From Caulobacter sp. SL161 (GTDB taxonomy: Bacteria > Pseudomonadota > Alphaproteobacteria > Caulobacterales > Caulobacteraceae), in assembly GCF_026672375.1 (NCBI RefSeq), contig NZ_JAPPRA010000001.1:124001-188000 (forward strand): DNA of 64,000 nt, in the 5' to 3' direction. The position numbers were made by a program, and so were the translations under genes. The notes beneath the pieces are model-generated. The model made no database searches. It was not told where the DNA came from and worked only from the letters and a program-made list of their open reading frames with translations. Shown here piece after piece: positions 27,538 through 37,560 of this stretch (position 1 is the first letter of the stretch; each line of letters begins with the position of its first letter).

Positions 27538-27735
27538 CCCCCGCTGTCCCTTGGGCCTGAGAGATTCCGGCCTCGCCCCTCTGCCGGACGGGTTTGGCCT
27601 TGCTCCTTCGGCGAGCCCCTCCAGTGGAGAGACTGCTTTCCAGCGTTCCTAAACCCGCGCGGTCCTTTTGCCTGAGCGTTTCCGGGGCGGTTGCGCCTTC
27701 GGCCTCGGGAGCGAATCCCGATGTCTCCCGCGAGG
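27538..27735 (-). promoter_or_regulatory. Tandem glycine riboswitch
   Basis: In the gcvT leader, read on the minus strand, two glycine aptamers follow each other. Aptamer 1 (about 27735-27653) begins CGGGAGACATCGGG and has CGCCGAAGGCGCAA and CGCTCAGGCAAAAGGACCG. Aptamer 2 (about 27645-27541) has GCAGTCTCTCCACTGGAGG, CGCCGAAGGAGCAA and TCTCTCAGGCCCAAGGGACA. A short linker (about TTTAGGAA) joins them. These are the conserved cores of the gcvT element. Glycine binding normally turns the gcv genes on. A hairpin ACCGGC-GTAG-GGCCGGT (27514-27531) follows and may be the expression platform. A possible -35 TTGACT lies at 27773-27768. Confidence 0.95.
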
Positions 27736-27828
27736 GTCGTGGGCTCTTTGGGGGACGGGGCGGACGGAGTCAACGGCGGACGTCGAGGCGCACCCGATGA
27801 TTGCGAACAATCAGGAACGTGTTCGAGT

Positions 27829-27855
27829 TTTGAGGTCGCATTCTGTGACCTCAAA
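27829..27855. promoter_or_regulatory. 27-bp palindrome upstream of the ORF6N gene
   Basis: Arms TTTGAGGTC and GACCTCAAA around a 9-base centre that itself continues the symmetry (CA..TG). It ends nine bases before the ORF6N ATG and overlaps its ribosome site (AAAGGGCG). It shares the half-site pattern TTGAnnTCnCA / TGTGAnnTCAA with the palindrome inside the gene (28060-28088). Read as codons it gives LRSHSVTSK, which is like the ORF6N family peptide. Confidence 0.7.
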
Positions 27856-27863
27856 GGGCGACC

Positions 27864-28127
27864 ATGACCAACCTTATCGACCCGATCCACGCGCTGGCAC
27901 CGCCTGCGGTATTCGAAATTCGCCGCCAATGGGCGGTCCTGGACGCCGACCTGGCCCGACTTTTCCAGGTGGAAACCAGAAGCCTGAACCAGCAGGTTCA
28001 GCGGAATGCGCGGAAGTTCGAGGGGTTCGTCTTCAGGCTTTCCGACGAAGAGCGCGCGAACTTGACATCACAAAATGTGATTTCAAGTGCCGGACATGGT
28101 GGCCGGCGCCACCCGCCCTTTGCGTGA
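27864..28127 (+). pseudogene. ORF6N-domain (phage antirepressor-type) gene, truncated
   Basis: 87 residues: FEIRRQWAVLDADLARLFQVETRSLNQQVQRN and FEGFVFRLSDEERANLTSQNV are a clear ORF6N domain, a DNA-binding or regulatory module typical of phage and mobile-element proteins. The stop comes right after GGRRHPPFA, where family members continue with FTE-type residues. One frame over, TETKHRLSVLLAEQL runs on to 28279, so the gene is probably cut short by a frameshift and its tail is not clearly homologous. It lies between the riboswitch promoter region and a palindromic repeat, and looks like a relic of a mobile element or an orphan regulator. Confidence 0.7.
28060..28088. promoter_or_regulatory. 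29-bp palindrome within the ORF6N coding sequence
   Basis: Arms ACTTGACATCACA and TGTGATTTCAAGT, 12 of 13 positions paired around AAA. Its centre is 232 bases from the centre of the promoter palindrome and it has the same half-site pattern. It encodes LTSQNVISS, the segment corresponding to the conserved LRSQxxTS-like peptide of ORF6N proteins. Confidence 0.65.
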
Positions 28128-28293
28128 CCGAAACCAAGCATAGGCTGTCGGTCCTGCTCGCCGAGCAGTTGCGACTGGTTCTTGTCGCCAAGCGGCACCT
28201 CGAATACGGCGGCGTCGAGGGTCTGCCGGCGGTCTTGAAGGACCTGGAAGGAGACCAGGGGCCGCACTCGACAAACTGAGATCATTTTCTGTC

Positions 28294-28405
28294 GTCATCC
28301 CGGCCGGAAGACCGCGTAGCGGGCTGTAGCGCCGGGACCCAGGGGCAACCGCACTGCCGCTCGCCCCTGGGTCCCGGATAGCCTCTGCGAGGCTTCCGGG
28401 ATGAC
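28294..28405. repeat. Palindromic intergenic repeat, GTCATCCCGG family, copy 3
   Basis: Outer arms GTCATCCCGG...CCGGGATGAC with inner GGGACCCAGGGG...CCCCTGGGTCCC, very like copy 4 at 42397. It lies between the ORF6N relic and the convergent metalloprotease gene. Confidence 0.8.
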
Positions 28406-28462
28406 GAGAGGCTTTAGTCTTTGCGCCGTCGGAGCTTTTGCGTCCGCAGTTGAGTCCGGACC

Positions 28463-30967
28463 CTAGTTCGCCAGGATGTCCCCGAACCAGTCCGTCTCGC
28501 CGATCGGCGGGCCGGGCGGGATGTCGACCTTGGCCTTGCCGCCTTCGATGAGGGCCGCGAGGCGGCCGCCGGTCTCATCGGCGACAATGCCGGCCAGAAG
28601 CCGCGCCTGGGCCCGGTCAGCGCCGTCGCCGCCGGCCTTGGCCAAGCCCTTGCCCCAGTCGGCCAGGCGCGCGCGGATCACGGCGGCGGCGGTCGGCGCC
28701 AGGGTCTTGTCATTCAGGGTCTGGGCCAGGCTGACCACCAGGCGCTGGCGCACCCGACGCGCTAGCTCGGCCTGACGTCCCGTGGCCTTGCCGTCAAAGG
28801 CGACGGCGGCCAGGGCCTTGTCGAGCACCCCGTCGAGGCCGAGTTGGCCGGGGTCGCGACGCTTGGCCTCGACCAGGCGGTTCAGACGTGCGGGCGCGAA
28901 CAGCGCGCTCCAGACCAGATCCGCCGCCACCTCGGACGCGGCGGGCAGGTCGAAGACCGGGCCCTGGCCGAAGGTCTCGATGTCGTTGGCCTTGTCGTTC
29001 CCCTGCGACTGGCCCGCGTTCAACACGTCCAGCGTCTTGTCGCCGAGATCCAGCGCCGCGGGCGACAGGGTCCGCAGCAGGGCGTCCACAGCGGCGGCCT
29101 GACGGTCAACCGGCACGACCTTGCTGGCCTCATGGCCGTCGCCCTCGGCGGCGTAGGTGAAGTCGATCCCGCCGACCAGCTTGGCGGTCGCGTCGATCTG
29201 ATAGCGATGGAAGATGTAGATCGGGACGATCACTCGGCGCAGGTCGGCGACCGACGCGCCCTTGGGCAGGTTGGGAAGACCGAAGCGGTCAAGCGCGACC
29301 TTGCGCACGGCCATCAGGTGGTCGAGCTCGGCGACCGGATCGCTTCCGTTGTCCCAGACCGCGCCCAACGGATGGGCCGTATCGCTGCTGCGCGCGTCCT
29401 CGTCGGAGACATAGCGCAGACCGGCCGCCTGGCTCCTGTCGGCCTTGGCCTTCAGCCAGGCCTTCTCGTCGTCGCCGGCGGGCGCGGGGCCATACAGCCA
29501 ATCGATGGCGAACTTGTCCCAGTCGCCGAGGCCTCGGCCATAGGCGTCGGTAAAGTCGAGCTTGCCGTCCTTCAGCGCGATCTTGGGCGCCGGATAGTCC
29601 ATCACCGAGGCGCGGCCGCCATAGGTGCTGGCGGCGAAATTGTGCTGCAGGCCGATCGAGTGGCCAATCTCGTGGGTGGCCAGCTGGCGCAGGCGGGCCA
29701 GCGAGATTTCGATCGGGTCGTTGGGCCCGCCCTTGCCGGTGGCGTCAGAGCCGGCCAGGCCCTCGAAGATCAGGCGATCCTGGCGAATCCGCTGCGAGCC
29801 CAGCAGCACGTCGCCCTTGACGATCTCGCCGGTGCGCGGATCGACCACCGCATGGCCGTAGGACCAGCCGCGCGTCTGGCGGTGCACCCAGTTGACGACG
29901 CTGTAGCGGGCGTCCAGCGGACTGACCCCCTCGGGCAGCACCTCGACCTTGAAGGCGTCGATGAAGCCGGCCGCGTCGAAGGCCTCAGCCCACCAGCGCG
30001 CGCCGTCCATCAGGGCCGAGCGCACGGGCTCGGGCGCGGCGCGGTCGATATAGAACACGATGGGCTTCTTGACCGGCGAGCGGGCGGCGGTCGGATCGGT
30101 CTTCTCCAGCCGGAAGCGGTGGACCAGGCGATGCACGATCGGCTCGTTCAGCGGCGCGGAATAGTCGGCCACCGTATGGTCGATCACGCCCACGCGCGGA
30201 TCGTTCTGGCGCGGCTGATAGCCCGGCTCGGGCAGGGCGACCAACGAGTGGTGCAGCACCAGCGTGACATTGCGCGGATCCGGCACGATGCCGCGCACCT
30301 CCGACCCCGGCTCATCGCCGACGAAGGTCTGGATAGCCTCCAGCTCGATGTTCTTGGGGAAGGCGTTCACGGCCCCGGTGTCGGCGTAGGACAGGCCGTC
30401 ATGCAGCCTGAAATCGCCCTGCTTGCTGCGCTTGAGGGTCCTGGCGATCCCTTGCGCGTCGCGGGTCAGGAACGAGGTCACGTCGACCAGCAGCCCCCCA
30501 TCCGCCCGCTCGGCCTCGATCACGTTCGACCAGACGGTGGAGACCGGAAACGAGTCAGTCACCGCCTTTTGCTCGTCGGCCGAGCCGCGCGCGGCCGAGA
30601 AGCCCCAGTTCTCGAACTGGGCCACGACCTTCCCGCCCACCTTGCGGAAGGCGATGATCTGGGTGTCGCCGGGCGCCGAGCGATCAAGGCCCGTCGGATT
30701 CGAGCCGAGGCCCGCGCGCAGATAGGTCTGGTAGAGATACCGCCCCGCGATCCCGTCTGCGCCCGGCTTGGGCAGCAGCAGCAGGATCTTGCCGTCCTTC
30801 TTGTCGACGAAGACCGGGACCAGGCCATCCTTGCGCTCGAGCCCGGCGACGGCCTCTGCGAACTTGTCCACGGGCTTGGCCGGCGACTTGTCGGCTGCGA
30901 CCGCCGAACCGGCCATGGCCAGGGCGCATGCGCCCGCCATCAGCGACTTGATGAACGTCTTCCCCAT
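28463..30967 (-). CDS. Secreted zinc metalloprotease (DUF5117/DUF4953 family)
   Basis: 834 residues. Signal peptide MGKTFIKSLMAGACALAMAGSAVAA, a DUF5117-like N-terminal region (about 60-280), then a metzincin-like catalytic domain with HEIGHSIGLQHN at 432-443 (three zinc His, catalytic Glu). A Met-turn candidate is VMDYPAP just after. The C-terminal third is helical. These large periplasmic or secreted peptidases are common in Bacteroidetes and Caulobacterales; substrates are not known. It is divergent from the membrane MCP gene, with 202 bases between them in which I see no clear site. Confidence 0.88.
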   Translation of the reverse strand: MGKTFIKSLMAGACALAMAGSAVAADKSPAKPVDKFAEAVAGLERKDGLVPVFVDKKDGKILLLLPKPGADGIAGRYLYQTYLRAGLGSNPTGLDRSAPGDTQIIAFRKVGGKVVAQFENWGFSAARGSADEQKAVTDSFPVSTVWSNVIEAERADGGLLVDVTSFLTRDAQGIARTLKRSKQGDFRLHDGLSYADTGAVNAFPKNIELEAIQTFVGDEPGSEVRGIVPDPRNVTLVLHHSLVALPEPGYQPRQNDPRVGVIDHTVADYSAPLNEPIVHRLVHRFRLEKTDPTAARSPVKKPIVFYIDRAAPEPVRSALMDGARWWAEAFDAAGFIDAFKVEVLPEGVSPLDARYSVVNWVHRQTRGWSYGHAVVDPRTGEIVKGDVLLGSQRIRQDRLIFEGLAGSDATGKGGPNDPIEISLARLRQLATHEIGHSIGLQHNFAASTYGGRASVMDYPAPKIALKDGKLDFTDAYGRGLGDWDKFAIDWLYGPAPAGDDEKAWLKAKADRSQAAGLRYVSDEDARSSDTAHPLGAVWDNGSDPVAELDHLMAVRKVALDRFGLPNLPKGASVADLRRVIVPIYIFHRYQIDATAKLVGGIDFTYAAEGDGHEASKVVPVDRQAAAVDALLRTLSPAALDLGDKTLDVLNAGQSQGNDKANDIETFGQGPVFDLPAASEVAADLVWSALFAPARLNRLVEAKRRDPGQLGLDGVLDKALAAVAFDGKATGRQAELARRVRQRLVVSLAQTLNDKTLAPTAAAVIRARLADWGKGLAKAGGDGADRAQARLLAGIVADETGGRLAALIEGGKAKVDIPPGPPIGETDWFGDILAN

Positions 30968-31169
30968 GGCCCCCTCGCGCCGTCATGTCGGCGCAGACTG
31001 TCTCGTCGACCACGCGGAAATCAATCCATAAGACCGAGCACCCGCTTTCCGGGCGCCCGCCCGGCGAGACAATCTGTCGCGGGTATGGTTACGGCCGCGT
31101 TTACCATCGGCCGAGCATCGTTGCAGCGCAGTTCAAGCTTGACCATTCAACCCCAAGCCTCGGGTTCAG

Positions 31170-32963
31170 ATGCTGCGCCTCAACGCCTTCCTGAAACTCC
31201 TGACCGTCGCATTGATGGTCGGCACAATCCTTGCCATCGCCGCGGCGACATTCGGCCTTTTGCATCTGCGGGTCGGCGGACCGATCGCCAACCGCCAAGC
31301 CGCCGCCTTCGATCTCGTCGCCGACATCCTGCCGCCGCCGGCCTATCTGGTCGAGAGCATGCTGGTGGTCGAGCAGGGCAGCCAGGACCCCAGCGCCGCC
31401 GAAGCCACCCTGGTCAAACTGGCCGCGCTCCGCGCCGACTATGAGACCCGCGTAGCCTACTGGCGGAAATCCGACATTCCCGAGGACGCCAAGCTTGCGC
31501 TCGATCGCCTGGACGTCAGCGGTCGCGCCTTCTGGCGCGAGGTGGACCAGACCTATGCCCCGGCCCTGAAATCAGGCGACGTGATCGCCGTGAACATGGC
31601 GGCGGCCAAGCTGGATGGTCACTATCGCCGTCACCGCGTGGGCGTGGACGAACTGACGATCAAGGCCCGCGCCATGGTGGCCGCCGCCGCCAGGGAATCG
31701 CGCGACGCCTCCCTCACCGTGTTCGCCGGCCTGGGCGTCGTGGCGATCGCGATGCTCGGGATGATCCTTCTGGGGGTCGGGGCGCTTCGCAAACGCATCA
31801 TTCAGCCCCTCGCGCGAATGACCGCCTATATGGGCCGGCTGGCCGAAGGGGACTATTCCCAGGAGCCGCCCATGCGCGAGCGCAAGGACGAGGTCGGCGA
31901 GATGGCCGCCGCGGTCTCGGTGTTCCGCGCCGCCGCGATCGAACGTCGCCAGGCCGTCCAACTGGAGAAGGACCGCGAGGCGGCGGCGCGCGAAGAGGCT
32001 TTTGTGGCGGCCGAGGCCGAAGCCCGGGGCCGGCGCTCGTTCGTGGTGGACGCCCTCGACGAAGGCCTGCGCCGCCTGGCCCAGGGCGACCTTTCGCAGC
32101 GGATCGACGCGGCGTTCCCCGAGGAGTTCGAACGCCTGCGTCGCAACTTCAACGACTCGATCGTCACCCTGCGGGAAACCATCCACCAGGTCGTCTCCAG
32201 CGCCAGCGCTGTCGGCGGCGGGGCGCGGCAGATCACGGTGGCGGCCGACGACCTCGCGCGGCGCACCGAGCAGCAGGCCGCCGGACTGGAACAGACCGCC
32301 GCGGCGCTCGACGAGGTGACGGCGACGATCAAGACCACCGCCATCAACGCCCGGACCGCCTACAACGAGGTGGCGGTCAGCCGCGACCTGATCGGCGCGT
32401 CCAGCACCGTGGCCAGCGAGGCCGGGGTGGCCATGGAGCGGATCGACACCTCGTCGCGCAAGATCGGCCAGATCATCACCGTGGTCGACGAGATCGCCTT
32501 CCAGACCAACCTGCTGGCTCTGAACGCGGGGGTCGAGGCCGCGCGCGCCGGCGAGGCCGGGCGCGGCTTCGCCGTGGTGGCCATGGAGGTGCGGGCCCTG
32601 GCCCAGCGCTCGGCCGATGCGGCCAAGGAGATCAAGACCCTGGTCGAGGAAGCCGGCCGCAGCGTCGAGAACGGCGTCGAGCTGGTCGGCCGGGTCGGGA
32701 ACGAGCTCACCGGCGTCGTCGCCCAGTTCGGCAAGATCCAGACACTGGTCGAAGGCATCGCCCAGGCGGCTCACGACCAGGCCACGGGCCTGGGCGAGGT
32801 CAACAGCGCCGTCAGCCAGATGGATCAGGTCACCCAGCAGAACGCCGCCATGGTCGAAGAGACCACGGCCGCCAGCCACAGCCTGACCAACGAGGCCCGG
32901 CAACTGACGCAGCTGATGGACCGGTTCAAGACCGAGGGCGGCGGGGCCACCCTGGCGGCGTAG
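31170..32963 (+). CDS. Membrane methyl-accepting chemotaxis protein
   Basis: 597 residues: TM1 (about 10-32), a short mostly helical periplasmic sensor (33-180), TM2 (about 183-206), HAMP (about 208-262), a second HAMP-like segment with [18 protein letters not shown] (about 290-345) and the MCP signalling domain with tip [20 protein letters not shown] (about 437). It ends GGATLAA with no CheR-tethering pentapeptide. The ribosome site is poor (CTCGGGTTCAG before ATG). No che genes adjoin it; the ligand is unknown. Confidence 0.93.
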   Translation: MLRLNAFLKLLTVALMVGTILAIAAATFGLLHLRVGGPIANRQAAAFDLVADILPPPAYLVESMLVVEQGSQDPSAAEATLVKLAALRADYETRVAYWRKSDIPEDAKLALDRLDVSGRAFWREVDQTYAPALKSGDVIAVNMAAAKLDGHYRRHRVGVDELTIKARAMVAAAARESRDASLTVFAGLGVVAIAMLGMILLGVGALRKRIIQPLARMTAYMGRLAEGDYSQEPPMRERKDEVGEMAAAVSVFRAAAIERRQAVQLEKDREAAAREEAFVAAEAEARGRRSFVVDALDEGLRRLAQGDLSQRIDAAFPEEFERLRRNFNDSIVTLRETIHQVVSSASAVGGGARQITVAADDLARRTEQQAAGLEQTAAALDEVTATIKTTAINARTAYNEVAVSRDLIGASSTVASEAGVAMERIDTSSRKIGQIITVVDEIAFQTNLLALNAGVEAARAGEAGRGFAVVAMEVRALAQRSADAAKEIKTLVEEAGRSVENGVELVGRVGNELTGVVAQFGKIQTLVEGIAQAAHDQATGLGEVNSAVSQMDQVTQQNAAMVEETTAASHSLTNEARQLTQLMDRFKTEGGGATLAA

Positions 32964-33070
32964 AGCCCTCTAGCTTTGGATGTTCCCATCCAAAGCGTTG
33001 GAAAGGGATCCAAATATCTGATCTTGAGCCCTGTCGTGTTTGGATGGCTTGATCCAAACACGACAGGCTC
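32963..33070. repeat. Palindromic repeats between convergent mcp and argS
   Basis: Two units. 32963-32998 has TAGAGCCCT with CTTTGGATG-TTCC-CATCCAAAG; 33026-33070 has GAGCC.TGTCGTGTTTGGAT with the exact partner ATCCAAACACGACAGGCTC. The shared TTTGGATG core and AGAGCC arms link them to the copy at 56749. The second stem is strong enough to end transcription from both sides. Confidence 0.75.
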
Positions 33071-33076
33071 CAAGCC

Positions 33077-34879
33077 TTACATCCGCTCTGGCGCTTCGAT
33101 GCCCAGCAGATCCAGCGCCAGCTCCAGCTGGCGCAGGGTGGTCTCGGCCAGGGTCAGGCGCGAGGCGCGCAGGGTCTCGGTGTCGGCGCTCATGATCGGG
33201 CAAGCCGCGTAGAACTTCGAGAACGACTGCGCCAGCTTGTAGGCGTGCTCGGCCACGAAGTTGGGAGCCTTCTTGTCATAGGCCTCCTGCAGCGCGCCCT
33301 CAAAGGCGTCGAGCAGCATGGCCAGATCGCGCTCGGCCGGTTCATGAATCTCGACACGGCCGGCCACAGCGCCGCTCTCGGCGGCGCGGCGCAGCACGCT
33401 CTTGATGCGCACCGACTGGTACAGCAGGTACGGACCGGTCTTGCCCTCGAAGCTGGTGAAGCGGTCGAGGTCGAAGACGTAGGAGGTGCCGCGGAAGTTC
33501 TGCAGATCGGCGAACTTCAGCGCCGCCACGCCGACCTTGTGAGCCGTGTCCTCGAATTGCTCTTCGGAAAGCTCGGCGCCGAGGCCCGCTTCGCGCAGGC
33601 GCTCGCGCGCCTTCTCGCGGGCCATCTCGATCAGGTCGTGCAGCTTCAGCACCCCGCCGGCGCGGGTCTTGAACGGCTTGCCGTCGGCGCCGTTCATGGT
33701 GCCAAAGCCAATGTGCTCCAGCGCGCCCTCTTCGGCGTAGCCGGCCAGATAGGCGGCCCGGAACACGGTCTCGAAATGGTCGGCCTGACGCTGGTCGACG
33801 CAGTAGAGGATCAGGTGCGGGTCGAACGACTTGCGACGATCCAGGATCGTGGCCAGGTCGGTCGTGCCGTACATGGCCGAACCTTCCGACGACACCACCA
33901 GGAGCGGCGGCACGTCGCGCTTGTCGCCCTCGCGGGCCACGCGGACGATGCGCGCGCCCTGGTCATTGACCAGCAGGCCCTTGACCTCAAGCTGATGAAC
34001 CATCGGCTCGATCAGGTCGTTGACGTCGCTCTCGCCCTTCCACAGGTCGAAATCGACGCCCAGCGCATGGAACTCACGCTCCAGCGCCACGCGGCTGACC
34101 TTGACGAAGTGGCGCCACAGCAGACGGTAGCCGAAGCGACCGTTCTGCAGCTCGGCCGTGGCCTTGCGGGCGCGCTCCTTGAACGCCGGATCTTCCTTCT
34201 GGCGCACCGAAGCGGCCGGATAGATGCGATCGAGGTCGGCCAGGGTGATGCGCTTTTCGAACTCGGCCATCACCTTGGCCTCGTCGGCCGACGAGAAGCC
34301 GCGCGGGGCTTCCGGCAGCTTTTCCATCAAGGCGTTGATGAACGGGTCCTCGTCCATGAGGGCGCTGATGAGCAGACCCATCTGGAAACCCCAGTCGCCG
34401 AAGTGGGCGTCGCCCACCACGTCGTCGCCGCGGAAGCGGTACAGGCGCTTGATCGATTCGCCGATGATCGAGGCGCGCAGGTGCCCCACGTGCATCGGCT
34501 TGGCCACGTTCGGCCCGGCATAGTCGATCAGCACCCGACGCGGCGTGTCCAGCAGCTGGGCGCCGGTACGGTCGTCGCCGGCGATCTCGCGGGCGCGGGC
34601 CGAGAGGGCCTCGTCGCTGACGCGCATGTTGATGAAGCCGACGCCGGCGATCTCCACCGAGGCCAGGCGGGGATCACCCTTCAGGATCTCGACGACCTGA
34701 ACGGCGATCTCGCGCGGATTGCGCTTGGCGCTCTTGGCCGCCGCAAGGGCGCCGTTGCACTGGAAATCGGCCAGATCTGGTCGATCGGAGGCCGTGACGC
34801 GTCCGAATTCGGGAGGCAGTCCGGCGGCCTGGAAAGCGGCCGCGGCCGCCTCGCTCAAGGACCGCTTCAAATCGTTCAT
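33077..34879 (-). CDS. argS: Arginyl-tRNA synthetase
   Basis: 600 residues, class I synthetase. N-terminal Add1 domain, HIGH-type motif [15 protein letters not shown] with [14 protein letters not shown] (about 130-165), a catalytic domain with [12 protein letters not shown], and the C-terminal anticodon-binding domain ending [16 protein letters not shown]. Charges tRNA-Arg. Its ATG overlaps the stop of the upstream secreted-protein gene by four bases (ATGA), so translation is coupled. Confidence 0.97.
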   Translation of the reverse strand: MNDLKRSLSEAAAAAFQAAGLPPEFGRVTASDRPDLADFQCNGALAAAKSAKRNPREIAVQVVEILKGDPRLASVEIAGVGFINMRVSDEALSARAREIAGDDRTGAQLLDTPRRVLIDYAGPNVAKPMHVGHLRASIIGESIKRLYRFRGDDVVGDAHFGDWGFQMGLLISALMDEDPFINALMEKLPEAPRGFSSADEAKVMAEFEKRITLADLDRIYPAASVRQKEDPAFKERARKATAELQNGRFGYRLLWRHFVKVSRVALEREFHALGVDFDLWKGESDVNDLIEPMVHQLEVKGLLVNDQGARIVRVAREGDKRDVPPLLVVSSEGSAMYGTTDLATILDRRKSFDPHLILYCVDQRQADHFETVFRAAYLAGYAEEGALEHIGFGTMNGADGKPFKTRAGGVLKLHDLIEMAREKARERLREAGLGAELSEEQFEDTAHKVGVAALKFADLQNFRGTSYVFDLDRFTSFEGKTGPYLLYQSVRIKSVLRRAAESGAVAGRVEIHEPAERDLAMLLDAFEGALQEAYDKKAPNFVAEHAYKLAQSFSKFYAACPIMSADTETLRASRLTLAETTLRQLELALDLLGIEAPERM

Positions 34880-35583
34880 TGCTTGGTGGTCGTCCCTGAT
34901 TGGGTTTGGCCTTGCTGGGCGGGCGCCGCCTGGCCGGCATTGACCCGGAAGCGCTTGCCGTCACGGTTGAAGGCGGCCATTTCCGGCGTCACATCGAAGC
35001 CCAGCAGGACCTCGAAATTCCCGCCGCTGACCTTGGCGTCAGCGCGGGGGATGGTGATCTGCTCGATCGTTTCGCGGGCATAGACGCGATCCTCGCCGGC
35101 GGCGAAGCTGACGGGGAGATCGAAATATTCCTTGGCGATGACCGCCTGGTTGCGCTCGGTCACCGCCACCCAGTAGCGATAGACGTGCTTGTCGCCCTCG
35201 GCCTGCGGACCACGGCCCAGCTGGAACAGCGCCTCGATACGGATCTTGATCGGCTCGTCGCCCTTGTAGGCGCAGCCCGAGGTCAGGCTCTGGATCTCGC
35301 CGGTGAAGCCGGCCTGGGCGGCCGACTCCTTGCCGTCCTTGAACTGGACATAGCGGCTGGCGTCGTAGAGCACCTTCACATAGGGGCAGGGGCCGGCGTT
35401 GCGCAGCTGCGGCAGCGGGGCCTTGGGCTGGTTCCACTCTTCGTCACGCTTGCGCTTCTTGGCCGCGTCGTCTTCGCCGCCGCCCTGGTCGCCGCGCGAT
35501 TGGGCGTGGACGGCCGTCGCCGTGGTCGCGGCGATCGAGACGGCCATCAGGGCGCTGAGGGCGAGCGTAAAAGTGCGGCGCAT
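34876..35583 (-). CDS. Secreted conserved hypothetical protein upstream of argS
   Basis: 235 residues from ATG 35583 ([28 protein letters not shown], a signal peptide), then an acidic/basic linker ([17 protein letters not shown]) and a globular domain with a cysteine pair ([40 protein letters not shown]). The C-terminal tail is Gln-rich. Known to me only as a conserved alphaproteobacterial envelope protein without function. It is translationally coupled to argS. The frame is open to 35622 but the signal peptide sets the start. Confidence 0.75.
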   Translation of the reverse strand: MRRTFTLALSALMAVSIAATTATAVHAQSRGDQGGGEDDAAKKRKRDEEWNQPKAPLPQLRNAGPCPYVKVLYDASRYVQFKDGKESAAQAGFTGEIQSLTSGCAYKGDEPIKIRIEALFQLGRGPQAEGDKHVYRYWVAVTERNQAVIAKEYFDLPVSFAAGEDRVYARETIEQITIPRADAKVSGGNFEVLLGFDVTPEMAAFNRDGKRFRVNAGQAAPAQQGQTQSGTTTKQ

Positions 35584-35724
35584 GAAACGTCGGTTCCGGA
35601 CACAAGAGCCAAGCGGGGCCACAGCGCCCCGCCAGCGTCATGCAGCCTGATAAAGGCATATGCGTGACGTCGCAACGACGCAGACTCCTGGCGAACGGAC
35701 CTGCGAGACGCTAGGTTCCCCGCC

Positions 35725-36684
35725 ATGAACGCCCAGACCCCGATCCGTCGCCCGATCTCCCTCGTTCTGGCCAGCCCGCGCGGCTTCTGCGCCGGTGTCG
35801 ACCGGGCCATCCAGATCGTCGAACGCGCCGTCGAGAAGTTCGGCGCGCCGGTCTATGTGCGCCACGAGATCGTCCACAACCGCCACGTCGTCGACCGCCT
35901 GAAGGCGCTCGGCGCAGTGTTCATCGAGGAGCTCGAGGAAGCGCCCGACGATCGCCCCGTCGTGTTCTCGGCCCACGGCGTGCCCAAGTCGGTGCCGGCT
36001 GAGGCCAAGGCCCGCCAGATGATCTATCTGGACGCCACCTGCCCGCTCGTGTCCAAGGTCCATGTCGAGGCCCAGAAGCACTATGACGCCGGCCGCGAGA
36101 TCGTGCTGATCGGCCACGCCGGCCATCCGGAGGTGATCGGCACCATGGGCCAGCTGCCCGAGGGCGCGGTGACCCTGATCGAGGACATCAACGACGCGGC
36201 GACCTGGACGCCGAAGGACCCCGCCAACGTCGCTTTCCTGACCCAGACCACCCTGTCAGTCGACGACACCGCCGACATGGTGGCCCTGCTGCGCGAGCGC
36301 TTCCCCGGCATCGCCGCGCCGCACAAGGAAGACATCTGCTACGCCACGACCAACCGCCAGGACGCGGTCAAGCATCTGGCCGAGCAGTCCGAACTGATCC
36401 TGGTGGTCGGCTCGAAGAACTCGTCCAACTCGGTGCGCCTGAAGGAGGTCGGCCTGAAGGCCGGCGCTCGCGACGCCCACCTGATCGACGACGCCTCGGG
36501 GATCGACTGGGCCTGGTTCGACGGGATCTCGCGCGTGGGCCTCACCGCCGGGGCCTCTGCGCCGGAGGACCTTGTGCAAGGGGTCATCGACGCGATCTCG
36601 GCGCGGTTCGACACCACGGTGGAGGAACTGGTCGAGGCGCGGGAGACGATCACGTTCAAGCTGCCGAGGTTGTTGACGGCTTAG
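35725..36684 (+). CDS. ispH: 4-hydroxy-3-methylbut-2-enyl diphosphate reductase
   Basis: 319 residues. Last enzyme of the MEP pathway: a 4Fe-4S reductase turning HMBPP into IPP and DMAPP. The three cluster cysteines are in [11 protein letters not shown] (C22), [12 protein letters not shown] and [16 protein letters not shown] and [10 protein letters not shown] are also as in the family. The start [20 protein letters not shown] fits. It is divergent from the argS operon. Confidence 0.97.
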   Translation: MNAQTPIRRPISLVLASPRGFCAGVDRAIQIVERAVEKFGAPVYVRHEIVHNRHVVDRLKALGAVFIEELEEAPDDRPVVFSAHGVPKSVPAEAKARQMIYLDATCPLVSKVHVEAQKHYDAGREIVLIGHAGHPEVIGTMGQLPEGAVTLIEDINDAATWTPKDPANVAFLTQTTLSVDDTADMVALLRERFPGIAAPHKEDICYATTNRQDAVKHLAEQSELILVVGSKNSSNSVRLKEVGLKAGARDAHLIDDASGIDWAWFDGISRVGLTAGASAPEDLVQGVIDAISARFDTTVEELVEARETITFKLPRLLTA

Positions 36685-36722
36685 GCTTGGGAAGCGGAAC
36701 AGCCATCTGGAGGTCTGCGGAA

Positions 36723-37187
36723 ATGGTCCTGCTCCTCGCGATGATCGTGGCGCTTGTCGCACCTGCAACGGCAGGGACGTCTACGCCCGCTGAAAATGCT
36801 GACGCTCGCGCAGTGTTACCCGCCCCTCGCCTCAACAAAGAACAATACGCCCGCTACTATCTGCGAGCGGTGATCAGGACCGACGACGACCTTCCCTTCA
36901 CGACATCCGGCTCCTTCACTCTAAGCGCTCCGCGCACAGTGTGGCTCGGCGTGTATGTCCGAACCCCTAGCGCTTGGACCACCGAGCCTGCGGGCGTGCG
37001 CGTCGTTGGAAAGCGAGAACAGTTTCCAGAGTTCGTTCACGGCGGATGTTCAGTGGTGAATATCGTTTCGGATGCTGAGACGGGCGCCACCCTGGGAAGC
37101 TGGTGCAACATCGATGACAGCTCTTCGGCAGGCGGCGCGCCCACCCCGCTACCGACCTATTTCCCGCCCCAATCGCCGCTACGCTAG
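36723..37187 (+). CDS. Secreted hypothetical protein
   Basis: 154 residues from ATG 36723, which has GGAGG eight bases upstream; the frame opens at a TTG 36687 without a ribosome site. Signal peptide MVLLLAMIVALVAPATAG, then an unrecognised domain with two Cys (HGGCSVVNIV and GSWCNIDD) that may pair, and a Pro-rich end. Codon use is less GC-biased than the neighbours (for example AAC/GAA/TTT-rich stretches), which may mean recent arrival or weak selection. It follows ispH by 38 bases. Confidence 0.6.
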   Translation: MVLLLAMIVALVAPATAGTSTPAENADARAVLPAPRLNKEQYARYYLRAVIRTDDDLPFTTSGSFTLSAPRTVWLGVYVRTPSAWTTEPAGVRVVGKREQFPEFVHGGCSVVNIVSDAETGATLGSWCNIDDSSSAGGAPTPLPTYFPPQSPLR

Positions 37188-37268
37188 TCGGTACCATGCC
37201 CGTCTAGCACCACCACCCGACCTCGCGAGGTCGGTGCGACCCTTAAATCTCTTGGAGGCTGCAGCGTG

Positions 37269-37356
37269 CAGGGCTGATCAGGTCAGTCAAGGATCGCCTC
37301 CGGCGACCGCGCGCGGCGACGCGCAGCGTCGTCCTTGAGTGACCTGATCAGCCCTG
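37269..37356. repeat. Inverted repeat with 26-base arms (CAGGGCTGATCAGGTCA)
   Basis: Left arm CAGGGCTGATCAGGTCAGTC... pairs with right arm ...GAGTGACCTGATCAGCCCTG with two mismatches over 26 bases; the centre is a GC-rich inner hairpin. I saw no other copy of this unit in the window. Confidence 0.7.
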
Positions 37357-37460
37357 CGATCGTCTCGCCGTGAGATTTAGGGATGGCTCCCGCCGGTGGC
37401 GGCGGTTTGCAGGACTTCGGCTCCCTCGCACAGCGGCTCACAATCACCGACACGCCCTGC

Positions 37461-37560
37461 GTCCTTCGAGGCTCGCCTTCGGCTCACACCTCAGGATGAG
37501 GAAATCCGTTGCTGAACACCTCATCCTGAGGTGCGCGCTCCTGAGCGCGCCTCGAAGGAC
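37461..37560. repeat. Inverted repeat GTCCTTCGAGGC / GCCTCGAAGGAC
   Basis: A 100-bp unit: outer arms GTCCTTCGAGGC and GCCTCGAAGGAC, inner arms ACCTCAGGATGAGG and CCTCATCCTGAGGT, all exact. Units with this sequence are, to my memory, dispersed in many alphaproteobacterial genomes. Confidence 0.8.

Noticed and set aside
27668..28279. 203-residue ORF covering the ORF6N gene in another frame
   Set aside because: Its first part runs through the riboswitch region and only its end matches a possible continuation of the ORF6N frame; treated as part of the relic instead.
28844..31444. 866-residue plus-strand ORF opposite the metalloprotease
   Set aside because: Long only because high-GC third positions keep the antisense frame open; the opposite strand has a signal peptide and HEIGHSIGLQHN.
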